Of a stretch of DNA of 64,000 nucleotides, positions 58,165 to 64,000 are shown one piece after another (position 1 is the first letter of the stretch; each line of letters opens with the position of its first letter). Position numbers and translations under genes: made by a program. Source of the stretch: an uncultured Alphaproteobacteria bacterium (lineage in GTDB: Bacteria; Pseudomonadota; Alphaproteobacteria; Rhodobacterales; Rhodobacteraceae); contig CACHMT010000001.1 in the NCBI GenBank assembly GCA_902581005.1, forward strand, positions 175,271-239,270. Direction: 5' to 3'. The notes beneath the pieces were generated by a model, which searched no databases, was not told the DNA's origin, and was given only the letters and a program-made list of their open reading frames with translations.

Positions 58165-58762
58165 AAATGCGGGGTTCATTCTCGGTTTGACCGGCTCTAT
58201 TGCTATGGGAAAAACAACCGTGTCGAATATGTTTCGGGATCTAGGTGTTCAAGTCTGGTGTGCAGATAATGAAGTTAACGAACTTTACAAAACAAATGGT
58301 GCCGCAACGAAAGTTTTTTCTAAAGAATTCCCTAGTGTCGTTACAAAGACTGGAGTTGATAAAAAGAAGTTAAGAAACCTGATTCACAAAGACAATGCAA
58401 TACTTAAAAAAGTGGAACGAATAGTCCATCCTTTATTAGAACATTCAAAGATTGATTTTGTAAAATCTAATAAAAATTTGCCGTTAATTATTTTTGACGT
58501 ACCTCTTTTGTTTGAAAAAAAACAAGAGAAAAACTTTGACGCTGTCCTAGTTGTAACTGCTTCAGAGCTAACACAAAAGAAAAGAGTGTTTAGCAGAAAA
58601 AATATGAAAGAGCAAGATTTTCAGCTCATAAAGCGCAACCAAATGAACGAAAAAGAAAAAATAAAAAGAGCTGACTTTCTAATAAACACTGACAAGAGTT
58701 TATTAGAGACAAAACAAGATGTTTTAGAAATATACCAAAAAATAAAAGGATTTCCGGTATAA
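58157..58762 (+). CDS. coaE: Dephospho-CoA kinase
   Basis: CoaE phosphorylates dephospho-CoA in the last step of CoA synthesis. The 201-residue P-loop kinase has GLTGSIAMGKTT at the N-terminus, the CoA-binding DNEVNELY region and DVPLLFEKK. It appears to start with TTG inside the 3' end of aroE; no ATG or GTG fits before the P-loop. It is followed by dnaQ after 1 bp. Confidence 0.94.
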   Translation: MNKNAGFILGLTGSIAMGKTTVSNMFRDLGVQVWCADNEVNELYKTNGAATKVFSKEFPSVVTKTGVDKKKLRNLIHKDNAILKKVERIVHPLLEHSKIDFVKSNKNLPLIIFDVPLLFEKKQEKNFDAVLVVTASELTQKKRVFSRKNMKEQDFQLIKRNQMNEKEKIKRADFLINTDKSLLETKQDVLEIYQKIKGFPV

Positions 58763-58763
58763 A

Positions 58764-59489
58764 ATGAGAGAAATTGTTTTAGACACTGAAACTACAGGCC
58801 TGAATCCCGATAAAGGAGATCGAATAGTTGAGATAGGAGCTATAGAGCTTGTAAACCACATTCCAACGGGAAACACATTCCACTGCTATTTGAATCCTTC
58901 ACTTGAAGGAGAAATGCCCATTGAGTCTTTTAAAGTTCATGGTCTATCAGTAGATTTTTTATCAGACAAACCACTGTTCTCTGAAATGATAAAAAATTTA
59001 ATTATTTTCATCGGTGACTCAAAAATAATTATCCATAACGCAAAGTTTGATATAGGGTTTATAAATCATGAAATGCAGAGACTTGAGAATAGCAATCGTG
59101 ATATATATAATGATTTGCCCTACAAAGAAATAAAAAGCGAAAACATAATTGACACCTTAGAGATCGCTAAAAAACTTTACCCTGGAAAATCAGTTTCTCT
59201 GGATTCCTTGTGTATTAAGTTTGGTATAAACAACAAGAGAAAAGGTAAACATGGGGCGCTTATTGATAGCGAAATACTCTCAGAAGTGTATCTAGAGTTG
59301 ACAGGAGGGAAACAACCGGGCTTCAAATTTTCACAAGTAGATCCTGATACCGATAATAGGAGTAAAGAGACAATAGAAAAAAGGAATTTTGTTCGAAAAT
59401 ATCCATTAACGGAGAGTAGGGTGTCCCAGAAAGAAATGGAGCTGCATATGGAATTTATTTCTGAAATGAAGAAAAACTTATGGTATTAG
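58764..59489 (+). CDS. dnaQ: DNA polymerase III epsilon subunit (proofreading)
   Basis: The 241-residue DEDDh exonuclease has the Exo I motif VLDTETTGLNP, Exo II in HNAKFDIGFINHE, and Exo III HGALIDSEIL. The C-terminal tail (about 185-241) is the polymerase alpha-binding part. It removes misincorporated bases during replication. The aroE-coaE-dnaQ order is standard. It overlaps the convergent secB by a TTAG quartet. Confidence 0.95.
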   Translation: MREIVLDTETTGLNPDKGDRIVEIGAIELVNHIPTGNTFHCYLNPSLEGEMPIESFKVHGLSVDFLSDKPLFSEMIKNLIIFIGDSKIIIHNAKFDIGFINHEMQRLENSNRDIYNDLPYKEIKSENIIDTLEIAKKLYPGKSVSLDSLCIKFGINNKRKGKHGALIDSEILSEVYLELTGGKQPGFKFSQVDPDTDNRSKETIEKRNFVRKYPLTESRVSQKEMELHMEFISEMKKNLWY

Positions 59490-59965
59490 TTTTTCTTTTT
59501 AGCCTTATATAGATCAAAAAAGTTGATATTTTTAATATCGATGTTCGGCATACCACTCTCAATCATTGTTTGAGATATTAACCTTCTTATATAAGGGAAA
59601 AGCATCTTAGGACACTCAACCTTTATTTGCTTTTCTAGTATATCTTCGGTTACATTTGGAAACTTGAATAAACCACAGTATGTCATTTCTAATATAAAAG
59701 CTGTTTTTTGGTTAATTTTAGCTTCCAAGTTTACAATTAGCGAAACCAATACCTGGTTTTCATCTCGTTGTTTACTTTCAATTTCTATATTAAGCGAAAA
59801 ATCTGTCTTACCCTTAAAATCTTCTTCTGTAAAATAGGCATAATCCTCCTTTTTTTCAAAAGACAGATCTTTGACGAATTGAGATAAAAGTTCTATGTCA
59901 TGATTAAATAGTAAATTCTCAACATAGTAACCAAATTCATCTGAATCTATTTGTTTCGAACACAT
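59486..59965 (-). CDS. secB: Protein-export chaperone SecB
   Basis: SecB keeps preproteins unfolded and delivers them to SecA. The 159-residue protein has QFVKDLSFE near the N-terminus, the conserved ECPKMLFPYIRRLIS helix and ends with NINFFDLY, all family marks. It is longer and more diverged at its N-terminus than average. It is divergent from the Tim44 gene. Confidence 0.92.
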   Translation of the reverse strand: MCSKQIDSDEFGYYVENLLFNHDIELLSQFVKDLSFEKKEDYAYFTEEDFKGKTDFSLNIEIESKQRDENQVLVSLIVNLEAKINQKTAFILEMTYCGLFKFPNVTEDILEKQIKVECPKMLFPYIRRLISQTMIESGMPNIDIKNINFFDLYKAKKKN

Positions 59966-60084
59966 AGAATTTTTAACTTTTATTTACTGTAGGGAACTAT
60001 ATACTCCATCTTACAGGTGGACACAATAAAATTAAATCTTATATGTGTAGTTTATTGATGTATTTCCTTTTTGAGGGGATTGAA

Positions 60085-60102
60085 ATGAGAATTGGACCAT
60101 AG
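60085..60102 (+). other. Five-codon mini-ORF before the Tim44 gene
   Basis: ATG AGA ATT GGA CCA TAG (M-R-I-G-P-stop) is preceded by GAGGGG at a good spacing and ends 3 bases before the Tim44 ATG, in the same frame. It is the best ribosome binding site nearby, while the Tim44 ATG has only a weak AGAGA. It may act as a leader for reinitiation, or mark an amber change that shortened the N-terminus. Confidence 0.35.
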
Positions 60103-60105
60103 AGA

Positions 60106-60759
60106 ATGTTACAAATATTTATACTAGCAGCTGTAGCTATATTTCTTTTTTGGCGATTGAGAGCAGTACTTGGTTCTAGAGATGGTTTTGAAAAGACCCT
60201 TAAGGAGATTAAAGAATCAAGCGATGTAGTCAGTAACCCTAAGGTTATGGATGAAACAAAAAATGATAGTCCTGATGATGATATTTTTGACTACGTAGAG
60301 GAAAACAGCAAGAATGCTGAGGTTTTTAAAAAGATGAAGGAGTTTGACAGCGACTTTAGTGTGAACAAATTTGTTTCAGGTGCCAAGATGGCCTACGAGA
60401 TAATTTTGATGGCCTTTGAAAGAGGCGATACTGAAAAGCTTAGAACTCTTTTGGAAAAGAAGGTTTTAACAAGTTTCAAGTCAGTTATAGATAAAAGAAA
60501 AAAAGACGGGTTTATTGTTGATGCAAAATTTATAGGAATGAGAGACATAAGAATAATCAATGCCTCTTTTAGTCAAAAGACAAAAATTGCTGACGTTACG
60601 TTATCATTTAAATCTGAAATAACCACTGTTGTAAAGGACAGTAAGGGAACTATAATTGAAGGCCATCCAGATGAGATAAAGAAACAAAAAGACACCTGGG
60701 TTTTCACCAAGAATCTTTCTGAAAAAAGCCCTATATGGTTTTTAAAGTCCACGCTATGA
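60106..60759 (+). CDS. Tim44/TimA family membrane-associated protein
   Basis: The 217-residue protein has one N-terminal membrane helix (about 2-18, starting MLQIFILAAVAIFLFWRLR), an acidic linker and a C-terminal Tim44-like domain (about 80-217) with EIILMAFERGDTEKLRTLLE. In alphaproteobacteria such TimA proteins are inner-membrane associated and thought to assist protein translocation or membrane protein handling. It is placed beside secB. The stop overlaps the smr ATG in an ATGA. Confidence 0.9.
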   Translation: MLQIFILAAVAIFLFWRLRAVLGSRDGFEKTLKEIKESSDVVSNPKVMDETKNDSPDDDIFDYVEENSKNAEVFKKMKEFDSDFSVNKFVSGAKMAYEIILMAFERGDTEKLRTLLEKKVLTSFKSVIDKRKKDGFIVDAKFIGMRDIRIINASFSQKTKIADVTLSFKSEITTVVKDSKGTIIEGHPDEIKKQKDTWVFTKNLSEKSPIWFLKSTL

Positions 60760-61339
60760 AAAAAGAAAAAATCGTACAAAAAACCAAGGACCAGATTCTA
60801 TGGGAAGACTTTGTTGCTAAGAACAATATAAAAAAAAAAATTCAAACCCCATTGAAACTAAATCAAGCAACCTAAATCACAAAGCTACTTTATCAACGAA
60901 CAATCTTGTTTCTCATTCTGATAAAAAGTTAGGAAGCTTTGTCAATGCGAAGCATTTTTCCAAAATGAGTTCTCCTAAAATCGATATCAATATAGAAAAG
61001 AATAAATTAAAACGAATAAAAAGCGGAAGAATTAACATTGAAGGAACCATAGATCTTCATGGTTTCTCTCTAAAAGAGGCCAAAGCGCGTTTGCAAATAT
61101 TTGTTAGTGAAAGTTTCCAACGTAATAAGCGGCTTTTGTTGATTATCACTGGTAAGGGTAGAAATTCAAAGCCTAACATCAATGGAAAAAAGCAAACAAT
61201 AAAAAGTGAGATTAACAAATGGCTTTTAGAAGACTTTTATCGGGATAAAGTACAGTATATATCGAGGGCTTTAGACAAGCATGGCGGAGAGGGAGCTTAC
61301 TACTTTTTTCTTGTCACATCAAAGAACATATTTTCTTAA
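60756..61339 (+). CDS. smr: Smr domain protein with frameshift at an A11 tract
   Basis: An ATG at 60756, in an ATGA overlap with the Tim44 stop, opens a frame that reads [19 protein letters not shown], a typical Smr-protein N-terminus, but hits TAA at 60873. The Smr domain lies in the -1 frame, which is open from 60821 to 61339 and carries [27 protein letters not shown] and [12 protein letters not shown]. The frames overlap at 11 consecutive A residues (60830-60840). The gene could be restored by slippage on this tract, could be a recent pseudogene, or could reflect a base-calling error. Smr domains are DNA or RNA endonuclease-like. The tail overlaps hslU by 21 bp. Confidence 0.8.
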
Positions 61340-62629
61340 GTCAGTGGTTTTGGATAGACTCCCGATGTGCTTTTCAACAAGTTTTGAATCGATCACCACT
61401 GTTTTCCCCTTTAAATCAGGCGCATTGAAACTAATGTTTTCAAGTACTTTCTCTAAAATTGTATGAAGCCTTCTCGCCCCAATATTTTCGATATTAAAAT
61501 TTACGTCTTCCGCCAATGAACATATCTTTTCAATACCATCGTCACTAAAAATCAGCTCAACACCTTCAGTTTTTATCAATTCAATATACTGTTTGGTAAG
61601 ACTGTTATCAGTATCGGTTAAAATTCTTTTAAAATGCTCTTTTTTCAATGGGCTTAGTTGTACTCTTATAGGAAGACGCCCTTGTAGTTCAGGAAGAAGA
61701 TCAGATGGTTTTGACAGATGGAAAGCTCCCGAGCAAATAAAAAGAATTTGATCTGTTTTAATGGGGCCGTATTTGGTGGATACAATAGTGCCTTCAATTA
61801 ATGGGAGTAAATCGCGCTGAACCCCTTCTCGACTCACTTCGGCAGATTTCGACGTGGATTTAGTACACACTTTATCTATCTCATCTATGAAAACGATACC
61901 ACTTTGTTCTACTCTGGTCTTAGCGTCTTTCTGTATAACTTCGTCGTCCAAAAGCTTTTCCATTTCTTGATCAATAAGTATTTTGTGACTCTCCCTGACC
62001 TTTAATTTTTTCTTTTTCTTGAGTGAACCAAAATTTTTCCCAAAAATATCGCTTAGGTTCATTACGCCCAAGGAACCGCTTTGAGATCCAGGTAAGTCTA
62101 CCATAGGAAGAGAACTACTTTTCTCAAATACCTCTATTTCAACTTCCTTTTCATCTAAAAGGCCGTCTCTCAATTTTTTTCTAAATAATTCTATGGTTGA
62201 TTCCCTTGCTTCTTCTCCAGCGATATATTTTAACACAACATTTTCTGCTTCGCCTTTCGCTTTTTCATAAAGAGACTTACTCATTTCTTGTTTAACTAAT
62301 ATGATTGCATTTTCTAAGAGATCTCGAATTATTTGATCAACATCCCTACCAACGTATCCCACCTCAGTAAACTTTGTAGCTTCGACTTTTAAAAAAGGTG
62401 CTTTTGCTAATTTAGACAAGCGGCGAGATATTTCCGTCTTGCCAACACCCGTAGGGCCAATCATAAGTAAGTTTTTGGGGTATATTTCATCTTTTATATC
62501 ATCGGTTAACTGTTGGTGTCTCCACCGATTTCTTAGCGCAATCGCAACAGATTTTTTCGCTTCTTCTTGACCGATTATAAATCGATCTAATTCTTTTACT
62601 ATTTGTTTTGGGGTCAGATTGTTCAACAT
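61319..62629 (-). CDS. hslU: ATP-dependent protease ATPase subunit HslU
   Basis: HslU unfolds substrates for the HslV peptidase. The 436-residue AAA+ protein has Walker [10 protein letters not shown] (about 55-63), the pore motif VGYVGRD, the intermediate domain (about 110-235), Walker [12 protein letters not shown] and the C-terminal end DLRKYVL that docks into HslV. Length is normal. It lies 1 bp after hslV. Confidence 0.97.
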   Translation of the reverse strand: MLNNLTPKQIVKELDRFIIGQEEAKKSVAIALRNRWRHQQLTDDIKDEIYPKNLLMIGPTGVGKTEISRRLSKLAKAPFLKVEATKFTEVGYVGRDVDQIIRDLLENAIILVKQEMSKSLYEKAKGEAENVVLKYIAGEEARESTIELFRKKLRDGLLDEKEVEIEVFEKSSSLPMVDLPGSQSGSLGVMNLSDIFGKNFGSLKKKKKLKVRESHKILIDQEMEKLLDDEVIQKDAKTRVEQSGIVFIDEIDKVCTKSTSKSAEVSREGVQRDLLPLIEGTIVSTKYGPIKTDQILFICSGAFHLSKPSDLLPELQGRLPIRVQLSPLKKEHFKRILTDTDNSLTKQYIELIKTEGVELIFSDDGIEKICSLAEDVNFNIENIGARRLHTILEKVLENISFNAPDLKGKTVVIDSKLVEKHIGSLSKTTDLRKYVL

Positions 62630-62630
62630 A

Positions 62631-63176
62631 TTATTTCGAATTCAAAGTTAAGTGTAGTACTTTATCATTAGTGTAAACACATATTTCTGAAGCAATGTTA
62701 ATAGCTTTTATAGCAATTTCTTCTGAACTCTTTTTACCGTCATACAGCGCTCTTGCAGCAGCCAAGGCGAAATTTCCACCAGAACCTACAGATGCTATAT
62801 TGTTTTCTGGCTCTAAAACATCACCTGAACCAGTTATTATTAATAGTTCAGCTCCATCGGAAACTATCATCATGGCTTCCAAATTTCTTAAATACTTGTC
62901 AGTTCTCCAATTCTTAGCAAGTTCTACTGATGCTTTAGATAATTGACCTGGGTATTTTTCTAGTTTCTCTTCTAATCTTTCTATAAGCGTAAAGGCATCA
63001 GCGGTTGAACCTGCAAAACCAGCTATAATTTCATAACCTTCATTTTTTATAGATCTAATTTTCTGAGCTGTGCCTTTGATAATTGTGTTACCTAAACTTA
63101 CTTGCCCGTCACCTGCAATTGTTACACTTCCGTTTTTTCTAACACCAACTATGGTTGTTCCATGCATCTTATTCAT
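62631..63176 (-). CDS. hslV: ATP-dependent protease subunit HslV
   Basis: HslV is the N-terminal-Thr peptidase of the HslUV protease. The 181-residue protein reads [16 protein letters not shown]; the Thr after HGT is the expected nucleophile after processing. [14 protein letters not shown] and [18 protein letters not shown] are conserved. A start at the second Met (MHGTT) is equally likely. It follows infB by 7 bp, which is an unusual neighbour. Confidence 0.96.
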   Translation of the reverse strand: MNKMHGTTIVGVRKNGSVTIAGDGQVSLGNTIIKGTAQKIRSIKNEGYEIIAGFAGSTADAFTLIERLEEKLEKYPGQLSKASVELAKNWRTDKYLRNLEAMMIVSDGAELLIITGSGDVLEPENNIASVGSGGNFALAAARALYDGKKSSEEIAIKAINIASEICVYTNDKVLHLTLNSK

Positions 63177-63183
63177 ATTTAGG

Positions 63184-64000
63184 TCAGCTTAAAGTTCTTG
63201 CCACTTCCTGGGTTGTGAAAATTTCTATAACATCATCCTTTCTTATATCTTCATATGCTTCAAATGCCATTCCGCACTCTTGGCCAGACTGTACCTCTTT
63301 AACTTCGTCTTTAAATCTTTTCAGTGTCTTTAGTTTTCCTGTATGTATAACCACATCTTCCCTCAAGAGACGAACACCAACATCCCGTTTAGCGTGTCCT
63401 TCTGTAACCAAGCAACCAGCTATCTTTCCAACCCCGGTTATTTTGAATACTTCTTGTATTTTTGCATAACCTATAAATGTTTCTTTTATTTCTGGAGACA
63501 GGAGACCCTCCGCTGCTTTAGTAATGTCGTCTACAAGATCATATATTATAGAGTAATATCTTATATCAATTTTTTTCTGACCGGCGCTTTCTCTTGCAGC
63601 TGTATTTGCTCTGACGTTAAACCCTATAATTATAGAATTTGATGACAATGCCAGAGTAATGTCACTTTCAGTTATAGCTCCTACTCCTGAATGAACAACT
63701 CTAACCTCAACCTCCTCACTCTTTATTTTCTCCATCGCTTGGACAATAGCCTCTCCGGATCCCCTAACATCACTTTTAACGATGATTGGAAGAAAAGATA
63801 ATTTCTCGTCTTCTTTAGCTTTAGCCAACAATTGATCAAGTGATGAACCCATCCCTATAGTATTTTTTTTGTTTTTTAAATTTTGTTCTCTGTAAACAGA
63901 AATTTCTCTGGCCTTAGCTTCACTTGGCAAAACGTTGAGTATATCGCCGGCTTCTGGGGTACCATTTAAGCCTAAAACTTCCACTGGTGTTGAAGGTAGA
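63184..64000 (-). CDS. infB: Translation initiation factor IF-2, 3' part
   Basis: The frame is open to the window edge, so the 5' part, including the GTPase domain, lies outside. The visible 270 residues cover [18 protein letters not shown] of domain [36 protein letters not shown] and the C-terminal fMet-tRNA-binding domain with [18 protein letters not shown]-2 brings initiator tRNA to the ribosome. It directly precedes hslV instead of the usual rbfA-truB. Confidence 0.95.
   Translation of the reverse strand, partial: LPSTPVEVLGLNGTPEAGDILNVLPSEAKAREISVYREQNLKNKKNTIGMGSSLDQLLAKAKEDEKLSFLPIIVKSDVRGSGEAIVQAMEKIKSEEVEVRVVHSGVGAITESDITLALSSNSIIIGFNVRANTAARESAGQKKIDIRYYSIIYDLVDDITKAAEGLLSPEIKETFIGYAKIQEVFKITGVGKIAGCLVTEGHAKRDVGVRLLREDVVIHTGKLKTLKRFKDEVKEVQSGQECGMAFEAYEDIRKDDVIEIFTTQEVARTLS

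Noticed and set aside
1..64000. CRISPR arrays, tRNA or rRNA genes, insertion sequences, prophage
   Set aside because: I looked for direct repeats with spacers, T-loop-like sequences, transposases and integrases and saw none.

Overview
The window is AT-rich, gene-dense bacterial chromosome: about 65 protein genes, very short intergenic gaps, no rRNA or tRNA genes, and no mobile elements, prophage genes, repeats or CRISPR array that I can see. Gene content and order point to an alphaproteobacterium, most likely a streamlined marine Rhodobacterales-like lineage. The supporting blocks are mutM / enoyl-CoA hydratase / rpsT / dnaA / dnaN / recF, lptC-lptA-lptB-ptsN, parB-parA-rsmG-mnmG-mnmE-rho-hemE, aroE-coaE-dnaQ-secB-Tim44-smr-hslUV, and an IalB-family protein. 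The taxonomic call is inference from synteny and base composition only.

Layout. 1-4.1 kb: a tight six-gene operon (GFA protein, rhodanese, SBP56/methanethiol oxidase, [2Fe-2S] ferredoxin, CoA-binding protein, FMN 2-hydroxy-acid dehydrogenase), the most accessory-looking part of the window. 4.1-10.3 kb: recF, dnaN, dnaA, a rhodanese coupled to dnaA, rpsT, a crotonase and mutM, all on the minus strand. 10.4-15.9 kb: xseB-ispA, asd, a dienoyl-CoA-isomerase-like crotonase with an alpha/beta hydrolase, and nnrD. 15.9-16.2 kb: the longest empty gap. 16.2-20.9 kb: a tyrosine phosphatase overlapping a KduD-like dehydrogenase, then leuCDB. 21.0-27.7 kb: envelope and RNA-modification genes (IalB, rlmN, two L,D-transpeptidases, a CAP lipoprotein, queG, a GST, mtgA). 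27.8-33.9 kb: gltBD. 34.1-39.9 kb: uppP, an NDUFA9-like protein, RNase D, lptCAB, ptsN, cysQ. 40-49.1 kb: dnaKJ, mutS, grpE, rph, rdgB, hemW. 49.1-57.0 kb: parB to hemE on the minus strand. 57.0-57.3 kb: a very AT-rich divergent gap with a perfect DnaA box, the likely replication origin. 57.3 kb to the end: aroE, coaE, dnaQ, secB, a Tim44 protein, smr, hslUV and the 3' part of infB.

The window therefore holds initiation (dnaA, likely oriC), the sliding clamp and RecF, and segregation (parAB with two parS sites at 51.40 and 53.30 kb). The dnaA cluster and the likely oriC are about 50 kb apart. Several locally conserved blocks lack single expected members (hrcA, rpoN/hpf, maf, mltA, possibly glnBA), which fits genome reduction. 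At least five convergent gene pairs overlap at their 3' ends.

I did not find a clearly new multi-gene system. The observations most worth following are: parA has no canonical start codon but a well-spaced Shine-Dalgarno before an ATC codon; smr is split across two frames at an A11 tract; the methanethiol-oxidase operon has an unusual partner set; and dnaK is preceded by a good heat-shock sigma promoter while hrcA is absent.
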